Shown in pieces: positions 1-8,880 of a DNA stretch of 11,938 bases. This stretch comes from CAJBLF01 sp964430205 (lineage in GTDB: Bacteria > Patescibacteriota > Gracilibacteria > Absconditabacterales > Absconditicoccaceae): the NCBI GenBank assembly GCA_964430205.1, contig CAYSER010000025.1, forward strand, positions 1-11,938. The letters run 5' to 3'. The position numbers and the translations under genes are program-made. The notes under the pieces were generated by a model. That model had not been told where the DNA came from. It did not search any database and was given only the letters and a program-made list of their open reading frames with translations. Position 1 is the stretch's first letter. The number at the start of each line of letters is the position of its first letter.

Positions 1-59
1 AAGACCAAACCCACTTCGTCCGAATATTGAATTTTTATCCATCATTCAATACTCAGCAT
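1..59 (-). CDS. Possible start of an unidentified gene, cut by the left edge
   Basis: An ATG at 57-59 opens a frame that runs off the window and reads MLSIEGWIKIQYSDEVGLV, with one TGA taken as glycine. It begins 13 bases after the rpmF stop, so it could be the next gene of the same transcript. A second frame starting at the ATG at 43-45 (MMDKNSIFGRSGFGL) is also open to the edge, and I cannot tell which one is used. Fewer than 20 residues are visible, I recognise neither, and no clear ribosome binding site separates them. Either may be chance. Confidence 0.25.
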
Positions 60-72
60 ATCCAAAAGTCTC

Positions 73-303
73 TTATGCTTCGACTACTTTATCTTTAGTC
101 TTGCTCTTGATCGTAAGCACCTGTTTCCCTTTGTAATATCAACATACAGGACACACCCTGTGAGCTAGCTTCTTTGCGCCACAGTTTTTGCAGATCATGA
201 TCTTGTGAGCATCAACCATTCTCTGGATATTTATCCTCTCCCGAGTGGAATGTCTTTGACGTCCTTTGGCTTGGGAGATCTTCTTTTTTGGTCAGATTGT
301 CAT
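73..303 (-). CDS. rpmF: Ribosomal protein L32 (bL32)
   Basis: Large-subunit ribosomal protein of 76 residues, close to or slightly above the usual L32 length of about 55-70. The N-terminal half is basic (PKKKISQAKGRQRH). The C-terminal half carries an intact zinc ribbon, CKNCGAKKLAHRVCPVCG (Cys38, Cys41, Cys51, Cys54), followed by YYKGKQV, which is the L32 signature. Two TGA codons must be read as glycine: Gly4, and Gly55 directly after the last zinc cysteine, a position normally glycine in this family. The stop is TAA at 73-75. The ATG at 301-303 is preceded by TGAAGTA, the same seven bases that precede the rpmA start. It is probably cotranscribed with rpmA, 92 bases upstream. The partner gene plsX, often found beside rpmF, is not evident. 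Confidence 0.93.
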
Positions 304-395
304 TACTTCAACGATAAAACGATAAAACGATAAAGCGATGAAACGACATACCGATAAAGCGTTTAAGCGTTTATGCGTTTAGTCGTTTGATCCAA
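304..395 (-). repeat. Intergenic hairpin made of facing 8-base tandem repeats
   Basis: The 92-base spacer between rpmA and rpmF is almost entirely short repeats. On the plus strand, several copies of ACGATAAA (about 311-350, partly degenerate) face several copies of GCGTTTAW (about 359-387). The two words are partly complementary, so the transcript can fold into one long stem with regularly spaced internal mismatches around a loop near 345-358. This could end or attenuate transcription between the two genes or protect an mRNA end; the function is inferred. The GATAAA words also place TTTATC, in the mRNA sense, 9 bases before the rpmF start. Confidence 0.6.
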
Positions 396-668
396 TTATT
401 TCACATCTACAACGGTCTTGAGATATTTCCTTCCGTCGAATCTAGCCACCTTCTTCTTGCTGAATGTCACTGTCCCATCGATTTTCGCATGTACAGAAAA
501 ATCGTTACCGAGATAGGTATTTTTCCCGCATTCGTATTTAGATCCTTTCTGTCTGATGATAATATTCCCCGCTACCGCTTGCTGTCCTCCGAACACCTTG
601 ACTCCCCTATACTTAGGTTTCGAATCTCTAAGGTTTTTTGCCGATCAACCGGCCTTTTTGTGTGCCAT
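396..668 (-). CDS. rpmA: Ribosomal protein L27 (bL27)
   Basis: Large-subunit protein of 90 residues, the normal L27 length. In the family the N-terminal tail reaches toward the peptidyl transferase centre. The protein starts MAHKKAGGSAKNLRDS, the classical L27 N-terminus with no leader peptide to be cleaved, and continues with VKVFGGQQAVAGNIIIRQKGSKY and the DGTVTF segment. One of the two glycines of AGGS (codon 8, in the plus-strand stretch around 645-647) is a TGA, so the standard code would call a shortened gene starting near the FGGQ segment. The stop is TAA at 396-398. In most bacteria rplU (L21) lies directly beside rpmA; here the upstream neighbour is rpoC. TTTATC occurs 17 bases upstream of the ATG, and TGAAGTA abuts it. 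Confidence 0.95.
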
Positions 669-835
669 TACTTCATAACTAATTTGATAAAATTTCGTAA
701 TTTATTGATTACGAATTACCAATTGCAAATTCAAAATGTGGGACCGGGATCTGCAATTGGGTAATTTTATAATCCATGTGCATGACTTTGTAATTATTCC
801 CTTATATTTTTCAAGCTTTACTTAACAAATACGCA
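669..835 (-). promoter_or_regulatory. rpoC-rpmA spacer with two inverted repeats and a possible promoter
   Basis: This 167-base gap holds no gene. Two inverted repeats are visible. CGTAAT at 696-701 pairs perfectly with ATTACG at 708-713. The stretch 714-730 pairs with 749-766 (17 and 18 bases, one bulge and one mismatch) around a GC-richer 18-base loop. Just after the rpoC stop, reading leftward, TTGTTA (823-828) and TATAAG (801-806) are separated by 16 bases and resemble a sigma-70 type promoter. If that is real, the hairpins lie in the leader of the rpmA-rpmF mRNA. If not, they more likely act at the 3' end of rpoC. The promoter call is weak. Confidence 0.35.
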
Positions 836-3800
836 TTATTCTTGGATATTGACCCCATGATCCTTCCTGTACACCTCACCGACCGGCAACAACCTTCCGA
901 TGATCACATTGGACTTGAGATCAGAGAGCTTATCGACTGATCATTTGAGCGATGATGCGACCATAACCCTGATCGTTTCCTGGAATGATGCGGCAGATAG
1001 CCATGAATCCGTTTCCTTCGCGATATTAGTCAATCCGAGCGATAATCTTTTCCCCTTGGCTGGTTTCCTGCCTTCCTCTTCCAATTCCTTATTGACCTTG
1101 ATGAATTCCTCGTACTTCACATAAGTTCCTGGAATAAAACTACTATTTCATGAATCTTCGATGAACACTTTGGAGAAGAGCTGTTTCACAACAACCTCGA
1201 TATGCTTATCGTTGAGGTCCTGTCCCTGTGATCAGTAGACCTTCTTGATCTCCCTGATGATGTATTTCTGAGCTTCAAGATCGCCCACGATATCTTTGTA
1301 TTCCTTGATAGATAATGCTCATGTCGTAAGGATTTCTCCCTTGAACACCTCTTCACCGTCTTTCTTGATAGGATTGAGACCGGTGATCGATTTGACGTAT
1401 TCCTCTTGGATACCCAATACGATATGATCAGCTTTGATCTCCAATACCTTTCATCCCTCCTTCACCTTGAGCTTGCTCTTCCCTTTTGAGGCAAATGTTC
1501 AGCCTTTCTTCATCTCTTCGCCTTTCTTAATATCTACTTTATATCCTGGTTTGAGCAAATAGTTCTTTCTCTGATACTCGGAGATTACTTTGACATATCT
1601 TACTTTGTTCGTCTCGTAGAATGCTACCTTACCATCGAATGGTGCAATGATAGCGGGCGTTTTCGGATCCCTCACTTCAAAAAGCTGTTTGACCCTATCG
1701 ATACCTTGTGTCGTTTCTCATCCTTTAGCGACTCCTCCCTCATGGAACGTATCAAGAGTCAACTGCGTAGATGGCTCTCAGATAGATTGCGCTGCAATGA
1801 TTCAGACTGGCACTCCGATCTCGACCATCCTTCTCGTAGAAAGATCTGTCCCATAACATTTTTGGCAGATTCCGCTTATGCTATGACAGACCAAAGGCGT
1901 TCTCACCTTCACTTCCTCTATGTTCAATTCTTGCAGCAATTGGATATTCTCCTTATCCAAGAGATCATCCTTGCGCAAAACCGTGTTCTTCTTCTTGTCC
2001 AGTATATCTTCGGCCAATACCCTACCACTGATGAGTGTATAGAAGTTCTCTCATTTGAGCTCTGATTCTTGTTTGGAGAATACGACGTACTTGTCTGTTC
2101 AACAATCATGTTCCCTGATAATGACCTCCTGCGATGCATCGCAAAGCTTCCTTGTCAGATATCATGATTCAGCAGTTCTCAATGCCGTATCCGCTTTACC
2201 CTTCCTTCCTGCATGGGCAGAGATGAAGTATTCGATAGGACGAAGCCCTTCTACGAAGGAATTCTTGATAGGAAGCTCGATAATCTCTCCTTGCGGATTG
2301 ACGACCAATCACTTCATACCTGCGATCTGCGTCATATGTGTCTGCGATCATCTCGCTCATGAGTCTACCATTGTATAGAGATCCTGGCCTGGTCCTGTGA
2401 TAGATTTCAGGCTATCCTCAATCTTCTTCTTCACGTCGCTCCAGATCTTGATAATGAATCTGTGCTTCTCCTCTTCGGAAAAGAATCACTTGAAATAATA
2501 TTTATAGACTTCATTCGCTTTGCTATCTCCATATCTAAGCTCTTCCTCTTTCTCCTTAGGAACCTTCATATCGAGGATATTCACCGAAGTGGATCCTAGG
2601 GTTGCATATTTGAATCAGAAATTCTTGATATCATCAGCAACGTTCACTGTCTGCTGCATTCCGCATTCATCGAATATCCTGCTGAGCAGTCTCTTGATAT
2701 CCTTGTTTTTGAGCTTAGTGTTTATGAATCTGATTTTCTCAGGCAATATGGAATTGAAGATTACCCTGCCTACGGTAGTCTCTATCGGTTCATTATTGAA
2801 ATTGAGTATGATCTTGTCCTTGACGAACACCTCTCCGTTCGCATAGCTTTGGAGGACATTCTCTATATTTGGGAATACTCATGTCGTAGGCTTTTTCTTC
2901 CATTCCTCTTCCGTAAGATATTGCGGAGTCCTGTAATCATAGAAATCCGTAAGATAATAGACCCCGAGTACCATGTCTTGTGAATGCGCGATAGTCGGTT
3001 CTCCTGATCCAGGCTTCAAGATATTCTTGTCAGCAGCTATAAGCTCTCTCGCCTCTCTTTGCGCCTCGTCGGAAATCGGCAAATGGATAGCCATCTGATC
3101 TCCATCGAAGTCCGCATTAAATGAAGGACACACGAGAGGATGAATCCTTATCGTCTTTCCTGGCATCAATTTGATCTTGAACGCTTCTATGGAAAGTCTG
3201 TGAAGCGTCGGAGCACGGTTAAGCAATACCCGTTTGTCCTTGATGACCTCTTCCAGGAACTTCAGTGCCAATGGAGATTCCTCCTTGATGAGCTTCTCAG
3301 CCTGCTTAGGCGTATATACGATCTTCTTCTCTATGAGTTTCCCTATGATAAATGGCGTAAACATCTTGACTGCGATATAGATAGGCAGTCCACATTCATC
3401 AAGCTTAAGCTCAGGTCCCACCGTAATGATTGACCTACCGGAATAATCGACCCTCTTTCCGAGCAGATTCTTCCTAAAGATACCCTCCTTACCTGATAGC
3501 ATATCAGAAAGCGATTTGAATACCTTGATACCTGCACCGCTACCGCCTGCTGCACCTGACTTCTCTCAGATCAAGAGGTTGTTTACTGATTCCTGTAGCA
3601 ATCTGATCTCATTCTTCTTGACAACATCAGGCATACCTACCTGGATCATCTTCTTTAACCTAATATTCCTCATGAGTACACGTCTGTAGAAGAGATTCAC
3701 GTCGGATGAAGCAAATTTTCCTCATTCCAGCTGCACTACTGGCCTCAAATCAGGAGGTATCACTGGCAATTTCCTTATCACCATATTTTCAGGTTTCACT

Positions 3801-4654
3801 CATGATACATGCAGATTGATCAACAATTTGATCAATGAGATCAGTTTTTTCCTCTGTTCATCAGATTTGGTAACTTTGAACGTCTCGATGTTCTTCTTAA
3901 TCTCTTTCTCTACGTCGATATTTTGCAATAATCTCAGAATTGACTCAGGACCTGACTGGAATACAATAAGGTTTGAGAATCTAGCGAATATGTTCCTATA
4001 ATCGTTTTCGAAAATGGTCGATCCTACTTCAAGATCAGCTACGATGGACTTGATCCTATTAAATTCCTTCTCCAACGTATCCTTATTGTCGTTGAAGAGT
4101 TTTTCCAATTCCTTCGCTTTCTTCGGATTATCTTTTTCCTTCTCTACTTCAGTCTTATAGAGCTCTTCCAGCTCCTTTATCTTTCCGTCGAAATCTTCCT
4201 TAATCTTCTCCTTTATTTTCTTCTCGAAGTCTTTGTCGAGCTTCTGGACTAGGATATACTTCACGAAACTGAGTATCTTATCGATCTCATTGGAAGAGAT
4301 CCCGAGTAATTGATTGACTCCTCCGGAAGGGCTTGATTTATACCGGACATGGAGCAAAGGCACAGCAAGCTCTATATGTCACATCCTTGATCTCCTCACT
4401 CTGGACGTAGTCACTTCTACACCGCATCTTTCGCATACGATACCCTTATATCTCACTCCCTTATATTTCCCGCAGCTGCATTCATAATTCTTTACAGGTC
4501 AAAAGATGGATTCACAAAACAATCCTCCTTGCTTAGGTTTCCCTGTCCTATAATTCACGGTGTCAGGATTATCAACTACTCCATGTGACCATTTCTCTAT
4601 ATCTTCCACGGAAGCGAGCCTTACGATCAATCCCTCGAATTTTGTTTTGTTCAT
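836..4654 (-). CDS. rpoC: DNA-directed RNA polymerase subunit beta'
   Basis: Catalytic subunit of RNA polymerase, 1272 residues when TGA is read as glycine. The frame is unbroken from ATG 4652-4654 to TAA 836-838, with no frameshift. The N-terminal zinc ribbon is intact (ECSCGKYK and CERCGVEV; Cys59, Cys61, Cys74, Cys77). A Lys/Glu-rich coiled segment spans roughly residues 100-280, followed by PVIPPDLRP, the switch region LLGKRVDYSGRS, and the catalytic loop NADFDGDQMA with Asp515, Asp517 and Asp519. The second zinc site is complete (Cys851 in DCGTD; Cys923, Cys930, Cys933). GIIAAQSIGEPSTQLT and the C-terminal VIIGRLLPVG follow. TGA-encoded glycines fall on conserved sites: FGP (residue 52), RMGHIEL (92), DCGT, and VGIIAAQ (951). 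It follows rpoB after 41 bases and must be cotranscribed with it. Confidence 0.98.
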
Positions 4655-4695
4655 ACCGAATCGTTAAGTAAGAAAATAAATGACTACGTTCGTTA
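4655..4695 (-). promoter_or_regulatory. rpoB-rpoC spacer and translation start region
   Basis: The 41 bases between the rpoB TAA (4696-4698) and the rpoC ATG contain no clear Shine-Dalgarno sequence. The plus-strand 12-mer TAAGAAAATAAA at 4669-4680 recurs exactly in front of rpoB at 8484-8495. In the mRNA sense it is T-rich (TTTATTTTCTTA) and sits about 14 bases before the start codon in both genes. It may be a shared initiation signal; that is inference from two copies. Confidence 0.3.
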
Positions 4696-7600
4696 TTATT
4701 CCAGTTCTCAGAAATCTTCCATCTCCTGTATGACATTATCGATAATTTCATCTTTCTCTTGTCCTGTTTCCTCATCGGCGATAACCGTCTCTTCGCCTTC
4801 CCCTGTGATAGAGCTCTTCATCACTCATGAAAGTCAGAGATTCACTATCTTCTTGATCCTGTCCTCTTGTACGATCTCGAGTTCTTCCACACTCAGCGGT
4901 TCGATATTCTGGCACAATCCTTTGAAGAGGTAGGTCAATAAGTTGAATGATTCTGGTAATCATCCGATCTTAGGCTTCTGACCTTTGATAATTGATTCAT
5001 ATAATTTATTTCTTCCTATGACATCATCAGATTTTACGGTAAGCATCTCCTGAAGCGTATATACCGCTGAATATGCCTCTAGCGCCCGGACTTCCATTTC
5101 TCCGAACCTCTGTCATCCTTGTCTTGACTTTCCTCAGAGTGGCTGCTGCGTAATCAATGAATATGGTCCTACGGATCTCGCATGGATCTTATCTTCAACC
5201 ATATGTACGAGCTTGAGGATATGCATATATCCTACGGTCACTTTCTGGTCATACTTGCGGCCATTCTCTCCGTTGAAGATATTGAATTTCAAGTCACTGA
5301 GTCCGCACATCCTAGTGAATTCCGTAAGATCTTCTGATGAAAACTTAGAGAATGTAGGCACTGCGAATTTGACTCAGAAATATTTCGCTATATATCCGAG
5401 CTGGGATTCGAACAACTGTCCCATGTTCATACGGGAGATAACTCAGAGCGGATTCAATACGACATCGATTGGCTTTCCATCCTCAGTAAATGGCATATCT
5501 TCTTCAGGCACCACGATAGAAATGATACCCTTATTTCCGTGCTTTCCCGCTAATTTATCTCAGACTTCGATCTTCCTTGTGCTTGCGACATAGACCTTGA
5601 TCTTTTTCCTGACTCCCGCCATGAGATTGTCTCATTTCTTCGCGTCGAGGATAACAACATCTATGACCTTGCCTTCATTGCTTCCTGAAGGGACGTATAA
5701 TGAAGTATCTTTCACATTCTTCGATTTGTCTCCGAAAATCGCCTGAATCAGTTTCTCTTCAGGTGTGAGTTCCCCTTCTGACTTAGGAGTGATCTTACCG
5801 ATTACGATATCGCCTCACTTTACGATAGATCCTATCCTGATAACTCCATCATCATCAAGGTTTTTGAGCTTACTCATAGAGACTCCTGGAATATCGTTTG
5901 TTGTTTCTTCAGGTCCGAGCTTAGTATCAGCGACTTCAATCTCATACTCTTCTATCTGCACAGATGACAATTCATCATCCTTCACCAATCTCTGTGAGAT
6001 GACGATCGCATCCTCATAATTATATCATTTCCATGGCATGAACGCTACTCTGAGGTTCTTTCCCAATGCCATCTCTCCTTCTACGGAGCATGGTCATTCT
6101 GCGATCAAATCGCCTTTATTAAGCTTTTGGCCTAATGAGACTCTTGGCACTTGCGTCATGCACGATTTACTATTTGATCTTGCGAATACTATCAATGGAT
6201 ATTCCTTGATTCCTGTCTTATATTTTACCTTGACTCTCTTTCCGTCTACATAGATCACTTCGCCTTCGGCCTCTGCCTTGATGACTGCATGGGTCATCTG
6301 CACAATATCCCTTTCCAATCATGTTCCCACCAATGGTGCGTCGTTCTTGAGCAATGGTAACGCCTGCCTCTGTTGGTTAGTGGCGATGGATGCACGGACC
6401 GCATCATTATGATCTACGAATGGGATCAATGATGTGTTCGGCGAGAATATCTGTGAAGGATTGACATCCACATGAGTGATATCGCCCACATGGAACATGC
6501 CCATCTCATTGAATTGCCTTGCAGCAACACGGACTTCCGTAATATTATTGTACGCATCGATAGGTGTTGTAGCGTCAGCGATACAGCATTTTTCATCCAG
6601 TTCTGGAGAGATATATTCCACTTCGCTCGTAAAGAATGGCTTGACCGCTATGGACTTGCCTAGTTTCCCGTACATTTTCTCTATCTCCTTAGCTGCTTTC
6701 TCATCGATATAATGATCTTCTTTGACTATCACTTTCTTCAGCTGCTTGCCTTTCGCATCAAGCTCGCAAATATCACGATGTGCAATCCTATTGATCAAGA
6801 GATCTTTCTTCGGCTCCACTTCACGATATAATTTCAATGCTGGCGTCTCTAGGAATCATTCGTCGTTTACGCGAGAATATAATGATTGATAGATAACGAG
6901 TCCGATATTCTGTCACTCAGGCGTCTCGATAGGGCATATCCTTCCGTAATGCGAAGGATGCACGTCACGCACCTCGAATTTAGCCGTCTCTCTCTTGAGG
7001 CCTCCAGGTCCGAGTGCTGTTATCCTTCTCTTATGCTCGATTTCAGACAATGGATTGATCTGATCCAAGAATTGTGATAATTGCGAAGTAGCGAAAAAGC
7101 TCTTCACCGCATTATCCACTATCTTAAAATTCACCAAATCAGTTATCTTGAGAGGATTCTCGAGATTCAAAATACTTAGCTTACCCTTGATGCTCTTCAC
7201 GAATTTCCTCATCACCGGCTGAAGATGAGCATAGAGGATCTCTCCCATGGACCTGATACGCTTGTTCGAGAGATGATCAGAGTCATCTATATAATATCCC
7301 TTCTTGAAATTGGAGAGATGAAAGAGGTATTTGAGTGCCGCTATCAAATCTTCTCCGTCAAATATATTAGCGATGTCGCCATCAAGCGGTTTATTGATTC
7401 ACAATTTAGCATTGATTTTTCTTCTTGCGATTCTTCCCATATAGATCCTATCTGGAGAAAGAAATTGATTCTTGATATAACTGAGTGCACTTTCCGCATC
7501 GATCAGTTCTCCAGGCCTTACCTTGTTGTAGATGAATTCAGCTGCAGACAACGCATCAGTCGTCGTATCTTTCTTGAGCGTCGTTTCGAGGTAATTAAAA

Positions 7601-8469
7601 TCCTCATCATCGAAACAATTGTTAAAATACGCTCTTATACTTTCATCATTTTCGATTCAGAATATCCTCAAGAGCGTCGTGATAGGGAACTTCCTGGATT
7701 TGTTGATCCTTGCTACCACCACTCATGATTTCTCTGTCTGGACCTCTAGCCATGGACCGTTTTCCGGTATGACCTTGAATGAATACCTGAATTCTTTTTT
7801 CGTGTAGAAAATACCGTATGATCTGATGATCTGAGATATGATAACTCTCTCGACTCCATTGATGATATATGAAGCAGATGGAGTCATCAATGGCAGAATA
7901 CCTATATTTGCGCGTTTACTAAATAATGTCTTCTCCGTTTTCTTCTTTCCATCATCATGAACCTCGCTCAATTTTACCTTACCGGTTATGATACCTCCAT
8001 ACGTCAGTTCCTTCTTCTTGCAGGTCTTGGCATCATCGATCGGGTCAGAGATCTTGATATCGTCTATCTCGACATACATTTTTTCTCCTGCGATATCCCA
8101 TACCGGATTTATGTTACTGAAAAGCTTATGGATATATTTCTTGATGAAATCATCATATCCTCTCTTCTGAAGATCCAACAAATCAGGGAAACTTGCAAAT
8201 TTCTTGGGGCTACGCAAAAAAATCCTGTCTCACTCCCTATAATAATCCTTGAGGATCTCAGGTATCTTCGCTGCTTTTGTCGGTTTGTGCACGATTTTTG
8301 TAGGGGTATTGGCCGCTACAGTCTTTGCGGGACTCTTGCGTCCGACAGCAGGTTTGGTTGCTTTATTGACCGTGAGCTTAGCCGGTTTGCTTGTCTTGGC
8401 GTTCTTTGCAGATGATGTCTTTGTCTTCTTTATCTCTTTTTTCGCTTTAGGAGTTTTTTTTGGTTTCAT
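4696..8469 (-). CDS. rpoB: DNA-directed RNA polymerase subunit beta with Lys-rich N-terminal tail
   Basis: Second large subunit of RNA polymerase, 1257 residues under code 25, one continuous frame ending in TAA at 4696-4698. Residues 1 to about 68 form a tail rich in Lys, Ala, Pro and Thr (21 Lys and one Arg against a single Glu) that ordinary RpoB lacks. The family core begins with IPEILKDYYREG and FPDLLDLQKRGYDDFI. Later landmarks are GVVVARINKSRKFPITTLL, the rifampicin pocket LSQFLDQINPLSEIEHKRR, ITALGPGGL, ICPIETPEG (519), PLVGTG (717), AEGP (792), ALGKNLRVAFMPW, and near the C-terminus PLGGKSRQGGQRFGEMEVRALEAY and TLQEMLTVKSDDV. The last glycines in IETPEG, PLVGTG, AEGP and PLG are TGA. 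The start at 8469 is the most upstream ATG of the open frame; CTTATC lies 12 bases before it. A shorter product starting near residue 70 would need a non-ATG start. Confidence 0.98.
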
Positions 8470-8569
8470 ACGGTTATCTTTGATAAGAAAATAAACAAAT
8501 GCATATGTTCCTTATGTCAGGCGATCAAAAATTTCCTTCCCATAAAAACAAAAAAATTCAAAAATCGGA
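8470..8569 (-). promoter_or_regulatory. rpmH-rpoB intergenic leader
   Basis: One hundred bases separate the rpmH stop from the rpoB start. In the mRNA sense, a T-rich stretch (two runs of five to seven T) directly follows rpmH without a GC-rich stem, so I do not call it a terminator. The octamer ATTTTTGA occurs twice. Closer to rpoB are the 12-mer shared with the rpoC leader (8484-8495) and CTTATC. I see no convincing -35/-10 pair, although a separate rpoB promoter here would be plausible. Confidence 0.3.
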
Positions 8570-8725
8570 TTACGATCTTTGAACGGACAATTGTTTCCTT
8601 CCTTTTCTCCTCCTTCTACTCAGCACTGCCCTTCATCATGCAGTCACCATCCTTTGCCTGAAACCGTGTTTGCCTATCCTCTTGATCCGAGAATATTTTC
8701 TCACCCTTCTTAATTTACTAGCCAT
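8570..8725 (-). CDS. rpmH: Ribosomal protein L34 (bL34)
   Basis: Small, very basic large-subunit protein of 51 residues. The second half matches L34 almost word for word: HGFRQRMVTAGGRAVLSRRRRKGRKQLSV. The two glycines of the family-invariant AGGRAVL are consecutive TGA codons at 8633-8638 (residues 30 and 31), so a standard-code caller would miss the gene. This is one of the clearest proofs of UGA-glycine recoding in the window. The ATG at 8723-8725 is preceded by AAGGTAAG, the best Shine-Dalgarno-like site here, with TTTATC ten bases upstream and a second copy just before it. The stop is TAA at 8570-8572. In most bacteria rpmH sits beside rnpA near dnaA; here it lies between the S6-S18 gene and rpoB, so it has been relocated. 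Confidence 0.95.
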
Positions 8726-8880
8726 CTTACCTTATGATAAATGATAAATCTCAACTAACAACTAATAACTAACAATTAACAGTGAAGACATTCTTTATTC
8801 AGCAATGGTTAGTTGCCTGCTTGCCGCCTGCCTGTCCGGTAGTAGGCAGGTATAGAGGTTCACTGTTAGTTGTTCACTAT
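8726..8880 (-). repeat. Cruciform-like intergenic element with nested hairpins
   Basis: The 151-base gap between the S6-S18 gene and rpmH (the right arm overlaps the S6-S18 stop) holds a nested inverted repeat. The outer arms are AACTAACAGTGAA in the mRNA sense (about 8861-8873 on plus) and its complement near 8772-8784, differing at one base. Inside, CCTGCCT (8827-8833) and AGGCAGG (8844-8850) form a perfect GC-rich stem around a 10-base loop. Toward rpmH the sequence becomes a tandem array of AACTAAC/AACTAAT words (about 8753-8779). It resembles a REP/MITE-like or mRNA-end element more than a gene; no protein frame is convincing. Confidence 0.55.

Noticed and set aside
311..387. CRISPR-like array in the octamer repeats
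   Set aside because: The units are only 8 bases with no unique spacers, so this is a simple tandem repeat.
4572..4963. Arg-rich minus-strand frames around the rpoB-rpoC junction
   Set aside because: They are in a different frame from both rpoB and rpoC, whose reading is continuous and conserved through this region.
7225..7728. Plus-strand open frame of 167 codons
   Set aside because: It lies antisense inside rpoB, whose conserved residues fully explain the sequence.
836..8469. rpoB and rpoC as pseudogenes broken by many stops
   Set aside because: Every internal stop is TGA, the frame never shifts, and the TGA sites fall on conserved glycines; the genes are intact under code 25.
7957..8494. 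Plus-strand hydrophobic frames opposite the rpoB start
   Set aside because: They are antisense to the Lys-rich tail and the N-terminus of RpoB; complementing Lys/Ala codons yields Phe/Leu/Ala-rich shadow proteins.
8470..8569. Rho-independent terminator after rpmH
   Set aside because: There are T runs but no GC-rich stem before them.
8726..8880. tRNA or insertion-sequence fragment in the nested hairpin
   Set aside because: No cloverleaf, CCA-end or T-loop consensus, and no transposase frame or target duplication was seen.
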